This document shows positions 42,701-51,931 of a stretch of DNA of 64,000 bases, in pieces. The DNA is from JAAFHZ01 sp964247085 (GTDB taxonomy: Bacteria > Cyanobacteriota > Cyanobacteriia > Cyanobacteriales > Chamaesiphonaceae), in the NCBI GenBank assembly GCA_964247085.1, contig CAXTSX010000006.1, forward strand, positions 1-64,000, in the 5' to 3' direction. Position 1 is the first letter of the stretch. Each line of letters begins with the position of its first letter. The notes beneath the pieces were generated by a model. The model was not told the DNA's origin and made no database searches. It saw only the letters and a list, made by a program, of their open reading frames with translations. Position numbers and translations under genes: made by a program.

Positions 42701-45700
42701 AAAAATGCCAAGCTAACTAGCAATTTTGAACTAAGTGGCAACTTAAAATCCTTTGATACCAAACAGTTGACTGGATCTGGTTCTGGCCAGCTAGAACTGG
42801 GTGCTGGTCGGATTAATTTGACAGCAGCACAAGTCGCCAATGGAGCTTGGCAAGGACAATTTAGTGCTGAGCAGCTAGACCTACCCACTGTTGCTAAGTT
42901 GTTGCCCAATAGTATGGTGAGTCAAGAAATCCGGTCTGGCCAACTAAATGCCACCGGTCAAGTAGCTGGCAATTTTGAATCTTTTGATCTAGCTAAATTA
43001 CAGGTGAATAGTCAAATTAGTTTAACTGGTCTGAGCCTAGCAAAATTGAACCTCGAACCAAATTTAACTGGTCAAATCCAAACTGTGCCTGGTCAAGGAT
43101 TGAATTTACTCCTTGCTGGTCAACGCGATCGCATTGAACTAAATATGGGTGAAAACAATCAATCACTGCGGTTTGCTGCCCGGCTGGCTGATGCCGTTGC
43201 CCAAGGTCAAATGATCGGCAATGACTTACAGGTAAGTACCAAAAATCTTCCAGTGGGTTTATTGGTTAGCTTCCTGCCGCCCATGCCCCAAATTGATAGT
43301 TATCGACCTGGTGGTTTGCTTGGGGGTGACATGAGTATCAATTTGGCTAGTGGTGAGGTTCTGGGAAAAAATATCGTAGTTGACCAGCCCCACATCGGTA
43401 ACATAGTTGGCGACAGGTTACAAACTAAAAGTTTGAAATATGCAAATGGACTATTGGAAGTTGAGGGCGGAGAATTTCGACGTGGTAACAACCAGTATCT
43501 CCTCACGGCCAGAGTTTTAACCAATAGTAAGGAGCCCGAATATCAAGTAACTATCCAAGTGCCTCATGGTCAGCTGAGTGATGTTAGTAATCTATTTCAA
43601 ATCTCGTCGATTAATGACCTCATTAATCCTTTTGGCGATCGCAATTATGGCCGGGCTAGTGATCTACAGCCCCAATCAGCTGGCTCAGAATTAACTAGTT
43701 TGCAGGAACAGATCGATCGGCTATCAGAAATTAAGCGTTTGCAAGTTGCCAAGTCGGAACAGCAGCAAGATAATCCCCTGCCAGACTTGCGGAAACTAGA
43801 TGGAGATTTTACTGGCACGATCGCTATTAGCAATGGCTCACAGCATGGTTCCTACGCCAGTTTTAATATCAAGGGTAATCAGTGGACAGTCGATCAATAC
43901 CAGCTAGCCCAAGTCAATATGCAAGGTCGATGGCAAAATGGGGTATTGAATCTCGCTGCTTTAGATTTGCTATCTACTAATGCCAAGATCAAAGTGCAAG
44001 GAGACTTTGGGATTAATCAACAGGCCGCTCAGATTGAAGTCGAAAAATTCCCGATCGAACGACTATCCACGGCTTTTCAATTGCCCGTCGAAATTGCTGG
44101 GGATGTTAATCTCAAAGCAAAGTTAAGTGGTAGCTGGTTTGATCCACAGCTTTCTGGAACAGCCTCAATTGTTAATGGTAAGTTCAACCAATCTGATGTG
44201 CCGGTTATTAACACAGACTTTTCTTATGCTAAATCTCGGCTCAAATTTGATAGCAATGGGATCATAGCTAGTAGCACTATTAATCTGAATAATCTTATCA
44301 ATACTAGTGGCGAATCACCGATCAAGATTTCTGGGAGTATTCCATATCAGTTACCTTTTGCCTCGGTCGCACCAACGAACAACGAAGTTGCTCTTGATCT
44401 CAAACTACAAGGTGAAGGCATGAAAATGTTGGATGTTTTGACCCAGCAACAAGCGCTCTGGATGGGAGGAAATGGACAGGTTAGCTTAAAAGCTAAAGGT
44501 AAACTCAATCAACAAAATTTAATCTGGAATAGTGCCAATGGATCGGCCAACTTGCAAGATGCTGTAGTGAAGTTTAATGCGCTTTCTGATAACGTTACGG
44601 CTCTCAATAGTAATGTGATTTTTGATTTCGATCGAGTGCAAGTAGACAAATTAGAGGGTAAGTATGGAATTACGCCAATAACAGCAGTAGGCAGTATCCC
44701 TATCAACAATTTGTTATCTTTCAGTCAACCGGCAACTTGCCTAGATAAATCAGCTAATATTGCAATTCCACCAGCAGAACAGCCTTTGGCGGTCTCTTTT
44801 GATAACGTCCAAGTCAATCTTAAAGATAAATACGAAGGGGGAGTTAGTGGTTGTGTGATTTTAGGACAAGGCAGTATTACCAAGCCAATTATTGGTGGCA
44901 ATATCAAGCTAGCTAAAGGTAAAGTAATCTTACCTAGTTCCAGTGGGGATAGTGGTGGTGAGGCTCCAGGTGCAACTACTAATTCATCTAATACTGCTAC
45001 CTCTAATGAAAACAACCCGGTGCAGTTCCAGGATTTAAAGGTAGTGCTGGGTGAGGATGTAGCACTGGAACAATTTGGATTACTGAGTTTGTTAGCTAAT
45101 GGCGAACTAAATCTTAAGGGGACGATCGATCGACCAATACCCACTGGCCAACTGAATTTACCTCGAGGTCAATTTACGGTATTTACAAATAAGTTTAGGC
45201 TGACTGGTGATAAAAATGTGGCAAAATTCAATGGTAGTAATGATGCTATTGTGAATCTGAATCTATCAACTAAGGTGCTAGAAACTTCTCGCTTGCCAGT
45301 AACCGTGGGCAATGAACGGCGCGAGGTCAGTGATACTTTTTCGACTAGCTTGGGACAAGTGCAAAGTGTTCAGATTGAAGCAACCATCAAAGAATTACCT
45401 CTAAGCCAACTGAAGTTAGATGATGCTGAATTTTTACGCAGTAAGCCGCCCCGCAGCAAAGATGAAATATTATTGTTGCTTAGTAATGGTTTGGGTAAAA
45501 TCACTGCTGGTGAAGAAGCGGTGGGTAATGGTTTGCTCAGTTTAGCGGGAACTTCGCTGCTGAGTTCTTTTGGCGATTTGCAAGCTTCTGTAGGAGATTT
45601 ATTAGGATTGAGTGATTTTCGGTTATATCCCAGTTTTTCTCAAAGTCCTAGTAGCACGACTTCAACACTGGGCTTGGCGGGCGAAGTAGGAATTAATGTG

Positions 45701-45859
45701 AGTGATAAGTTGTCGGTATCGCTGTTCCAAATTCTGACTGGCTCCGATCCACCCCAATATAGTGTTCGTTATCAAATCAATAACCAGCTATTATTGCGCG
45801 GCTCCTCTAATTTTAGTGGTGACGGTCGGGTTCTGATGGAGTTTGAGCAACGATTTTAA
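39728..45859 (+). CDS. tamB: TamB/DUF490-family translocation and assembly module protein
   Basis: This very long protein (2043 residues) spans the periplasm, linking inner membrane to outer membrane, and is implicated in phospholipid transfer and outer-membrane assembly. The N-terminal helix is IATASILGVGAIGFLGLSTW, followed by AsmA-like beta repeats. A recurrent unit of about 80 residues has the form GKLSGKF...GD...SGSG...NLKLAQGKWQGEF. The C-terminal DUF490/TamB domain contains EILLLLSNGLGK, RLPVTVGNERREVSDTFST and the end QYSVRYQINNQLLLRG, FEQRF. Start ATG 39728 is preferred over TTG 39713. The gene is convergent with tldD. Confidence 0.88.
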   Translation: MSIFRKQVNPPNPENSGADRSHTPGRNWWKIGGIATASILGVGAIGFLGLSTWVARNLSPTIAKELSKSLDRNVSLGKLQNIGLNEINFGASSLAPNQASASRVAIKGISIRFDPLAILWQRTLKPDVTILEPDLYLEQDAQGNWFKIPTQPPEKPGIIKTEIQAVHIRKARGTVVPFSTKKPISFQGTDLSTNFQSKDGKIQAVNFNGNGQIDSSEGIENNQKSTIAIKGNSSLITQATHLEINAQGLNVAQARGLAKIPAMDFQRGLVDGNINVDLQPNKTPVVQGSVQVHQATFQIEQVPQLFQQASGTVKILPQAVQLQNVTTLYGQLPGKVAGNIDFERGYDLQAQIAPVPVALAVQALKVQSPVPIAGHVVANLALKGKLTEPILSGQVQTVGAAQIDRLQFKQVASNFVVQDGKCLLNGISALPAWGGVTTGNGEITLTSQPQLRFNFQGNQLPANILAKAYGQQLPIAMGLTSVTGQVFGSADRLTTDLQINAPQAAYPGTANLRISSQGVVQVKQARVKVAGQEIVGVGNADSQRWQMNVQVPKFNSQTLANLASTTPGKEPKLPDFLVGQVSGQMLISGSTKGNSDSLQGQGQLQLQTKAGNIQATNFQLAKGQWQSDIQTNELLLAKIDPKLPGKLSGKFRVTGDVNKTSPETVQAIGSGAIVLGQGKITGQNLKLAQGKWQGEFSSDKFDISKLDPQAKGKLSGKFNLNGDIQKLTPNAIQGEGSGLLSLPVGQVVASNFKLRGGKWQGEFTPENLEISQFTPNVRGKLSGKFSLAGDLQKMDLANLQATGSGRLQNAGGGQLMAKQFQLQSGRWQSDLSLAALRLGSIDADLPKPWSTAVATGDFQIGGRIDRFTPDSLNLSGNGRLNIGQGVVTAQNLKINAGKWQGLFALSSIDLQQLPVSLSRNLPAAKVDGQFQLAGQLQKPSVETAQGSARFRLPTGEIVAKNLQLTGDQWHGEFQTKAVSLAQLPFPLSPGWKNAKLTSNFELSGNLKSFDTKQLTGSGSGQLELGAGRINLTAAQVANGAWQGQFSAEQLDLPTVAKLLPNSMVSQEIRSGQLNATGQVAGNFESFDLAKLQVNSQISLTGLSLAKLNLEPNLTGQIQTVPGQGLNLLLAGQRDRIELNMGENNQSLRFAARLADAVAQGQMIGNDLQVSTKNLPVGLLVSFLPPMPQIDSYRPGGLLGGDMSINLASGEVLGKNIVVDQPHIGNIVGDRLQTKSLKYANGLLEVEGGEFRRGNNQYLLTARVLTNSKEPEYQVTIQVPHGQLSDVSNLFQISSINDLINPFGDRNYGRASDLQPQSAGSELTSLQEQIDRLSEIKRLQVAKSEQQQDNPLPDLRKLDGDFTGTIAISNGSQHGSYASFNIKGNQWTVDQYQLAQVNMQGRWQNGVLNLAALDLLSTNAKIKVQGDFGINQQAAQIEVEKFPIERLSTAFQLPVEIAGDVNLKAKLSGSWFDPQLSGTASIVNGKFNQSDVPVINTDFSYAKSRLKFDSNGIIASSTINLNNLINTSGESPIKISGSIPYQLPFASVAPTNNEVALDLKLQGEGMKMLDVLTQQQALWMGGNGQVSLKAKGKLNQQNLIWNSANGSANLQDAVVKFNALSDNVTALNSNVIFDFDRVQVDKLEGKYGITPITAVGSIPINNLLSFSQPATCLDKSANIAIPPAEQPLAVSFDNVQVNLKDKYEGGVSGCVILGQGSITKPIIGGNIKLAKGKVILPSSSGDSGGEAPGATTNSSNTATSNENNPVQFQDLKVVLGEDVALEQFGLLSLLANGELNLKGTIDRPIPTGQLNLPRGQFTVFTNKFRLTGDKNVAKFNGSNDAIVNLNLSTKVLETSRLPVTVGNERREVSDTFSTSLGQVQSVQIEATIKELPLSQLKLDDAEFLRSKPPRSKDEILLLLSNGLGKITAGEEAVGNGLLSLAGTSLLSSFGDLQASVGDLLGLSDFRLYPSFSQSPSSTTSTLGLAGEVGINVSDKLSVSLFQILTGSDPPQYSVRYQINNQLLLRGSSNFSGDGRVLMEFEQRF

Positions 45860-45893
45860 TTTAGTATTGATAACTATTAATAGTTGCTCAAAC
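45841..45893. terminator. 11-bp inverted repeat overlapping the tamB stop, between convergent genes
   Basis: GTTTGAGCAAC (45841-45851) lies inside the last tamB codons, and GTTGCTCAAAC (45883-45893) is its perfect reverse complement, 14 nt before the tldD stop. The tamB stop is in the loop, and an inner AACTATTAATAGTT palindrome adds a second stem. It probably ends transcripts from both sides. Confidence 0.45.
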
Positions 45894-45906
45894 TCCCTGT
45901 AATGTA

Positions 45907-47391
45907 CTATCTACCGCCCACCCTAATTACATCAACCTTGATATGGGGTTGTCCTACCGTTACGTAGATATTACCGCTCACCGAACCACAGAAACCCGCC
46001 GCTAAGCCCAGATCTTGGGAACACATGGAGATATTATTCATAATCTCCTTGGCTTCACCGATTAAAGTTGCACCCTTTACCGGCTTGATGATCTGACCGT
46101 TTTTCACCAAATAAGCTTCATCCACTGCAAAGTTAAACTCCCCAGTAGCACCAACACTACCGCCGCCCATCTTCTTGCAATAGATACCCTCGTCTATAGA
46201 AGCAAACAACTCATCTAGGCTGTAGTCGCCAGGAGCAATATAAGTGTTGCGCATCCGGCTAGCTGCTGCATAGTTAAAACTATTACGCCGACCACTCCCA
46301 GTTCGGGGATGACCGGTACGCACAGAACCCGCTCGATCGGAGATGAAATTCTTCAAAATTCCTTTTTCAATGAGCAAGGTGCGTTGCACCGGCATCCCTT
46401 CGTCATCCACTTCGATCGAACCAAATTCTTGATTCGATAGCCCTTCATCCCAAGCCGTCAGACTTTCGTTGGCAATCTTTTTGCCTTTTTTATCGATAAA
46501 AGGAGTGGTTTGCTTCTCGATCTGAGTAGTTTCTAGCAAATGGCCGCAAGCTTCATGGAAAATTACGCCACCAAACTTGTTGGCCATAATAATCGGATAG
46601 TCGCCAGATTCCACATAGTCGGCATAGAGCATTTTACCGGCGGACTCGGCCACATCCGCCGCTGTTTCGTCATATTTCCAGTTCTGCAAAAATTGGGGGT
46701 CGCTAGTATTTCCAACTCTTTGACCAATGCTCGATCGATGAGTACCATCAACACAGAGCAAGTTATAACCGACCGATTGCGTTAAGCGAATATCTCGAAC
46801 AAAGGTGCCGTCACTAGCCGCGACCAAAATTTCTTGCCCATGGCGAAAGTAAACAGCTTTGCGCGACTGGGTATGGCTGGCTTCCTTTTGCAGTTGAGCA
46901 TTGGCCAATAGCAGCACATCACCAATTTCGCGCATCGGGCTGCAGGCGGCAATCCAACTTTCTTTTTTACCCTTTACCGCATAGTCGCGCAGCCATTCCA
47001 AATTAATTTCTGGAATGTAAGCGTGGGGAGTGGGTAAATGTAAACCCATAATTCCGAGAGCTTTCTCTAGTGCCAACTTTAAACCCTTAAAAGACAGATC
47101 GTTGGTACTGACATAAGAATCAGTCTTACCCACAAAAACCCGCACACCAGCGCCGGTCGATATGCTCGGGCTAATACTGGTAATCGTGTCATCTTCAGCC
47201 ATGCAGCTAATGTAATTGACTTTTTCTAAAAAGAATTCCACCAAGTCGGCACCGGCCGATCGACCTAATCCTAACAATGTGGCTAACGGTGCTCGCCAGG
47301 TTTCATCAAAATGAACAGAATTAGCCTGGTATTGCAGGTTGGGTAATTCTTGTGAGCGGAGGAGAGTTTTGTGGTCAAGGGAGAGTGTCAT
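45907..47391 (-). CDS. tldD: TldD-family metalloprotease
   Basis: This 494-residue protein has the zinc-binding motif FHEACGHLLE (HExxxH) and the conserved ISDRAGSVRTGHPRTGSGRR, GGGSVGATGEFNFAVDEAY and KGATLIGEAKEIMNNI. TldD normally works with TldE/PmbA in peptide maturation or CcdA degradation; no partner is adjacent. The ATG 47391 (MTLSLDHK) is chosen over the start five codons upstream. Confidence 0.9.
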   Translation of the reverse strand: MTLSLDHKTLLRSQELPNLQYQANSVHFDETWRAPLATLLGLGRSAGADLVEFFLEKVNYISCMAEDDTITSISPSISTGAGVRVFVGKTDSYVSTNDLSFKGLKLALEKALGIMGLHLPTPHAYIPEINLEWLRDYAVKGKKESWIAACSPMREIGDVLLLANAQLQKEASHTQSRKAVYFRHGQEILVAASDGTFVRDIRLTQSVGYNLLCVDGTHRSSIGQRVGNTSDPQFLQNWKYDETAADVAESAGKMLYADYVESGDYPIIMANKFGGVIFHEACGHLLETTQIEKQTTPFIDKKGKKIANESLTAWDEGLSNQEFGSIEVDDEGMPVQRTLLIEKGILKNFISDRAGSVRTGHPRTGSGRRNSFNYAAASRMRNTYIAPGDYSLDELFASIDEGIYCKKMGGGSVGATGEFNFAVDEAYLVKNGQIIKPVKGATLIGEAKEIMNNISMCSQDLGLAAGFCGSVSGNIYVTVGQPHIKVDVIRVGGR

Positions 47392-47527
47392 AAAAATAAC
47401 CTGCAAAAATTCGGCAGCCTGGGCACTTCCCAGTCTAGCAAATCCATTTAATTGGTGGGACTCGGTGGCGTAGATCTACAGCAGATTTATAATAGAAGCA
47501 CCAGTGAAGTACAGAAGTACAAACATA

Positions 47528-48145
47528 ATGGAAAAACGCTTAACCACTCAGCAATTAACCCAAGTTGTCGGTGAAGTTGAAAGATTGGCCAACCGAGAGC
47601 AAGATGAGTTAGATCGATCGGAAGTGCAAAAAATTCTGCTGGAACTCAATTTGCCACCAGAACTGCTGGATGATGCCATGATTCAGATCAGCCGCAAAGA
47701 AGCTTTGGTTAAGCAGCGCCAATATCGGATCGGAGTGCTCGTCGCCAGTTTGCTAGCTTTAGCCATGACTGGAGTCGGCCTGATGTTGTTTGTCCAAAAT
47801 AAGGCTCAGACTATTAGTAAAATCAGTGCTAGTAGCGATCGAATCGCGCTGACCCCCGACCAAGGTGAGAACTTGAAAGTAGTCAACAAAGGCAACAACC
47901 TCGCTTACCTAGTGACCCTAAACGAGGCTCCTGTCGGTGAAAAACTAGCACTCAACTGCACCTGGCTCGATCCAGCTGGTCAAGTTGCTCATAGCAATCG
48001 CTTTGAGACTAAAAATATTACCACTCCGGTTTGGAATACCCAGTGTCGCTATCAGTTGCCAGCAAATGCTGCTAGTGGTTCTTGGCAGGTGCAAATTAAA
48101 ACTGGCGATCGATTAATTAAACAAGCGCCCTTTGACGTTAAATAA
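47528..48145 (+). CDS. Membrane-anchored unknown protein with C-terminal beta domain
   Basis: This 205-residue protein has an N-terminal helical part (TTQQLTQVVGEVERLANREQ; SEVQKILLELNLPPELLDDA), one membrane helix (GVLVASLLALAMTGVGLMLF) and an extracytoplasmic beta-rich domain with CTWLDPAGQVAHSNRFETKN, similar to DUF3859-type domains. The ATG 47528 starts the conserved-looking part; an upstream start at 47504 is less likely. It lies 19 nt before the asparagine-synthetase-like gene, so probably in one operon. Confidence 0.65.
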   Translation: MEKRLTTQQLTQVVGEVERLANREQDELDRSEVQKILLELNLPPELLDDAMIQISRKEALVKQRQYRIGVLVASLLALAMTGVGLMLFVQNKAQTISKISASSDRIALTPDQGENLKVVNKGNNLAYLVTLNEAPVGEKLALNCTWLDPAGQVAHSNRFETKNITTPVWNTQCRYQLPANAASGSWQVQIKTGDRLIKQAPFDVK

Positions 48146-48164
48146 ATAAATTAAATAAATATCA

Positions 48165-49838
48165 ATGGGGCAAGAAATTTGGAGTGGGGTATCAATCACC
48201 GCTCAGCAACTGATCGGCTATTGGGGGCAAACCCGGCCATCCCTTCAGCTATTAGCCCAGCTGGCTGGTGTTGGTATGGGGTCAGCAAAGATGCAGCCTC
48301 TGACCATTCAGCCCCAGGGTCTGGCCGCCTCCGGCCTGGGGTTGGATATCTGGGTGCGGCAGCAAGACGATCGTCTGATTCTGGGGCGGGAACCATTTGG
48401 TTGTCTGCCGCTATATTGGACAGCCATTGATGGCACTATTTACTTTGCGTCTCATCTGCGCCTGTTGTTGCCCTTAATGCCGCAGCTATCGATCGATCAC
48501 GCCGCGCTGCTGGGCTATAGTTGCTTTTCCTATGTTCCTAATCCGGTGACTCCGATCGTTGGAATCCAATCTCTCTGCGCTGGACAAGAATTGCAATGGT
48601 CGGCAACTCATCAACCACCAATCATGATCCAGCAACATCAGTGGCAACAATCCCCCACCCAGTTGACTGATGAGGCGGAGGCGATCGAACAACTGCAAAA
48701 TCTATTGCAACAGTCCATCCAGCGGCAAGTTCAGGATTTACCCGATGAACCAGTAGGAGTATTACTATCGGGTGGTTTGGATTCTTCGATCGCCGCCGCC
48801 CTGTTGGTCAAAAATGGCATCAAAGTTTTGGCCTATACCCTAGATTTTGGTAAATACGGGGTCTCCGAGCAACCTTACGCCGCCCAAGTTGCCGCCCATC
48901 TGAACATCCCCCTGCGGAAAATACCAGTCAATCCTCAGCTGGTGAAGAGATCGATCGATGCCACTGCTCAAGTCTTAGATCTACCCTTTGGCGATGGAGT
49001 CACGGTTCCCCTATATTTGTTGTGCCAAGCAGCGAGTTCGGAGGTATCAGTCATTTTTAATGGTGAAGGTGGAGATCAGTTATTTGGCGGCTGGACCAAT
49101 AAACCTTTGATTGCGGCTAGTCTCTACGGCGGCACTGCCGACTTTACCCAGCAATATCTGCAGACCTTTCATCGATTGTATGGTCAAGCGGATCGAGTTT
49201 TCCAGCCGCAAATTATCTCCCAGTTGCCAGAACCTCATGATTGGGTCAATGCTGCTTTAGACCCCAGATGGACGAATGATTTACTGCATCGCCTGCGCCG
49301 AGCAACTCTGATGCTGAAAGGTGCCCAGAATATTCAGCCCCGCGCTAGTAATTTGGCTGGTTGGCATGGTTTACGAGTTCGATCGATCTTCTGCGATCTG
49401 CCCTTGGCCGAGTGGACATTCGGAGTAGCCGGAACCTTGCATTTGCGAGGTTCCTGTGAAAAATACATCCTCAAAAAAGCCGTAGAAGACCTGTTGCCGC
49501 CTGAAACTGTTTGGCGCACCAAACGCGGCATGGGCGTGCCGCTCACGCCCTGGCTAGTACCAGGATTATGGTCAGAACTGGGTAGTTGGCTGAATCCGAA
49601 TGTGCTGAAGCGAGGTTGTTGCTGGCAGCCAGATTTAGCCGAAAGGTTGGTCAGTGGCTCATTCGGTGGTGCGCTGCCAAGACGACGAATGGGTGAGATT
49701 TTGTGGTTAATTATTATGTGGGAGCGTTGGCGCAATCAAGTCTTAGGACAGTCGGCGGTGGCACCCAGTTGGAATCACCCTTTTTGGTGGCCACAGCCAT
49801 TGTGGCAAGCTATTCACTCCAGAACTGGCGATCGCTGA
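48165..49838 (+). CDS. Asparagine-synthetase-like amide ligase without glutaminase Cys
   Basis: This 557-residue protein has an N-terminal Ntn-like domain and a C-terminal ATP-pyrophosphatase domain. PP-loop: LLSGGLDSSIAAAL (202-208). NGEGGDQLFGGWT follows, and the C-terminal segment LKKAVEDLLPPETVWRTKRG. The N-terminus reads MGQEIWSG, so the nucleophilic Cys2 of true glutamine-hydrolysing AsnB is absent. It may use ammonia or adenylate a different carboxylate, as beta-lactam synthetases do (inference). A decarboxylase-fold protein is encoded 37 nt downstream. A second such ligase lies at 54661-56367. Confidence 0.8.
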   Translation: MGQEIWSGVSITAQQLIGYWGQTRPSLQLLAQLAGVGMGSAKMQPLTIQPQGLAASGLGLDIWVRQQDDRLILGREPFGCLPLYWTAIDGTIYFASHLRLLLPLMPQLSIDHAALLGYSCFSYVPNPVTPIVGIQSLCAGQELQWSATHQPPIMIQQHQWQQSPTQLTDEAEAIEQLQNLLQQSIQRQVQDLPDEPVGVLLSGGLDSSIAAALLVKNGIKVLAYTLDFGKYGVSEQPYAAQVAAHLNIPLRKIPVNPQLVKRSIDATAQVLDLPFGDGVTVPLYLLCQAASSEVSVIFNGEGGDQLFGGWTNKPLIAASLYGGTADFTQQYLQTFHRLYGQADRVFQPQIISQLPEPHDWVNAALDPRWTNDLLHRLRRATLMLKGAQNIQPRASNLAGWHGLRVRSIFCDLPLAEWTFGVAGTLHLRGSCEKYILKKAVEDLLPPETVWRTKRGMGVPLTPWLVPGLWSELGSWLNPNVLKRGCCWQPDLAERLVSGSFGGALPRRRMGEILWLIIMWERWRNQVLGQSAVAPSWNHPFWWPQPLWQAIHSRTGDR

Positions 49839-49874
49839 AAATATTCAGAAACATTCAACATATATCGAGAAATA

Positions 49875-51104
49875 ATGACTGAATCAGCTGCGCGAGTAAC
49901 TAATAAAAATTCAGTACCATTCTCGATTGATACAGCTAAAACACTATTGAATACCTACGGCTCGCCCCTGTATGTCTATCAAAGCGATCGGCTGTTGTCT
50001 ACTATCGACCATATTACTCAATCCATTTCCTACCCCCATACCAAATTTCATTTCGCCAGCGTCACCAATGGCAATGTAGCCCTCCTGCAAATTTTTCGAG
50101 AGCGGGGTTGGGGCTTACATGCCAATACGCCGGGTGATATTTATTTAGGTCTTCAGGCTGGTTTTACCCCCCAACAGATTATCTATAGCGGTAGTAATCT
50201 TAATCGGGAAGAGATGCACCAACTTTTATCCTGGGGTGTTCACACCATTAATCTCGATAGTTTGAGTCAATTACAATTACTATGTGACCTCTACTGTAAT
50301 GATTACGCCAAACCCCGGCTGGGACTAAGGTTGAATTATCCAGCTTTAACTGGTGAGAGCCGCATTGGTGTGCATCCCGATGAATTCAGTCAGGCGATCG
50401 ATATCACCGCTGTTACTGGTCTAACTTTAGATGGCTTACATTTCTATCGTGGCACTGGCACCAATTCTACGAAAGCTTTTACCGATGCGATCGATACTGT
50501 TTTGAACCTAGCTACTCAATTACCAGATTGGTCTTATTTAGACTTTGGTGGCGGCTTTGGCTATCCTTACCAGTCTGATGGGGTGGCTTTCGACTGGCCA
50601 GAGTTTGGAGCAACTTTAAGTAACCGACTATTACAGCTAGATTTCCCCATCCAGCTAGCAATAGAACCAGGTCGAGCAGTGATTGCTGGTTGTGCTGTTT
50701 TGCTAGCGCGGGTCGTGTCCACCAAGTGGCAAGGACAGAAACAAATTATTGGAGTCGATACCACCGTCGCTAATCTATCAGTACCATCGGTACATGGCGG
50801 CTATCGTCAAATCGTTACCTGGTATGATATAGCCGCCACTACACTAGAACAGAAGTTATTCACTACTGATATTTGTGGCAACACTACCTATTCCCGTGAT
50901 TATCTAGGACGTAACTGTCTGTTGCCACGACTGGCTATTGATGACCTAGTATCCATACTAGATGTGGGAGCTTATGGTTACGCTATGTCTTCGCACTTTC
51001 TACACCGCCTCCGCCCAGCTGAAGTGTTGATTGGTGGCCAAAGTGAGCGATTGATCCGCACCCGTGAAGACTATTCAAGTTTGATAAACCATCAAACTTT
51101 TTGA
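49875..51104 (+). CDS. Fold-type III PLP decarboxylase-like protein lacking the PLP lysine
   Basis: This 409-residue protein is similar to diaminopimelate/ornithine decarboxylases throughout: IIYSGSNLNREEMHQLLSWG, VHTINLDSLSQLQLL, YLDFGGGFGYPY, AIEPGRAVIAG and DVGAYGYAMSSHF. Where the family has YAVKAN, with the PLP-binding Lys, this protein reads HFASVTNGN, with Val63 at the Lys position. The catalytic Cys motif GxxCExxD is GNTTYSRD. It is thus either a non-PLP or catalytically altered relative, perhaps a partner of the ligase encoded just upstream. Start ATG 49875. Confidence 0.75.
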   Translation: MTESAARVTNKNSVPFSIDTAKTLLNTYGSPLYVYQSDRLLSTIDHITQSISYPHTKFHFASVTNGNVALLQIFRERGWGLHANTPGDIYLGLQAGFTPQQIIYSGSNLNREEMHQLLSWGVHTINLDSLSQLQLLCDLYCNDYAKPRLGLRLNYPALTGESRIGVHPDEFSQAIDITAVTGLTLDGLHFYRGTGTNSTKAFTDAIDTVLNLATQLPDWSYLDFGGGFGYPYQSDGVAFDWPEFGATLSNRLLQLDFPIQLAIEPGRAVIAGCAVLLARVVSTKWQGQKQIIGVDTTVANLSVPSVHGGYRQIVTWYDIAATTLEQKLFTTDICGNTTYSRDYLGRNCLLPRLAIDDLVSILDVGAYGYAMSSHFLHRLRPAEVLIGGQSERLIRTREDYSSLINHQTF

Positions 51105-51269
51105 AAAGATTAGGATAATATTTTACTGAAAATTACAATTACTTCGGGAACATCTCTCGGTGCTTGCTGGTCAATGGGGGTATGCAGGCCAATGCCTAGT
51201 CAGTGAAGATGGCAAACGCATAGGACTATGTAGTATAGTAGAAAATGAAAATTTGGGAGTGACCGAACT

Positions 51270-51734
51270 ATGAAAAAAACTTTGTTGACCGTACTTACTG
51301 TTGCCGCAGCTGCTGCCGCAGTTACTCAAATGCCTAATGCAGCTCAAGCTGGTGGTAGAGGATTTAACCAAATTGGTCCTACAGTTACCTTCGGTGGTGG
51401 CGATTCAACCTTTGGCATCAATGCTAAGCTCGGAATTGCTGATAATCTTTCTTTACGTCCTTATGTTAACTTTCCTTCTGGTGGTACCAACTTTGGTACT
51501 GGCTTGACTTACGACTGGGATTTAGGTCGTAGATCTCCCCTTACTCCTTTTGTAGGAGCTGGTATCAACTTTAGTACTGGTGGTGGTACTACAGATACAA
51601 CTGGTTCGTTCTTGGCAGGTGCTGACTTCAACTTCACTAGAGAGTTCGCTTTGAATGGTACTGTTGATATTCCTTTCAACGGAAGCAACAACAATCCTAC
51701 TACTGTTACTCTCGGTGGCGCTTTCCGCTTCTAG
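51270..51734 (+). CDS. Small outer-membrane beta-barrel protein
   Basis: This 154-residue protein has a clear signal peptide (MKKTLLTVLTVAAAAAAVTQ, cut near NAAQA-GG). Alternating strands follow (LGIADNLSLRPYVNFPSGG, PFVGAGINFSTGGG) and a C-terminal Phe (LGGAFRF), all typical of 8-stranded OmpW/opacity-like barrels. GGGAG lies before ATG 51270. A -10-like TATAGT lies near 51234 in the upstream region. A strong terminator follows at 51803. Confidence 0.8.
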   Translation: MKKTLLTVLTVAAAAAAVTQMPNAAQAGGRGFNQIGPTVTFGGGDSTFGINAKLGIADNLSLRPYVNFPSGGTNFGTGLTYDWDLGRRSPLTPFVGAGINFSTGGGTTDTTGSFLAGADFNFTREFALNGTVDIPFNGSNNNPTTVTLGGAFRF

Positions 51735-51802
51735 AGTCATTTATCTTTAAAATGTTCTTGTTTAATATTTTCTAGGTACATAAGCATTTTAATAGGACAT
51801 TT

Positions 51803-51834
51803 AAAAAGCATCAGTTTTTCAACTGATGCTTTTT
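51803..51834. terminator. Strong bidirectional rho-independent terminator
   Basis: The arms AAAAAGCATCAG (51803-51814) and CTGATGCTTTTT (51823-51834) are perfectly complementary around an 8-nt loop, ending in a T run on both strands. It closes the beta-barrel gene. Confidence 0.9.
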
Positions 51835-51931
51835 ATTGGCCAGTCAGCAGAATGATCAGGTAGATTATAGTGATATCAATAGTTGCCCAGATTTAAAATA
51901 TAATAAGGCAAGTATTCGATCGACACTTCCT

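Noticed and set aside
51125..51272. A 46-codon plus-strand frame ending at the start of the small beta-barrel gene
   Set aside because: No ATG start and no known family; it overlaps the likely promoter of the barrel gene.
51836..51931. Upstream extension of the first zinc-ribbon membrane protein
   Set aside because: The start would lie against the terminator at 51803-51834, and the paralogue begins exactly at the MKCI sequence.
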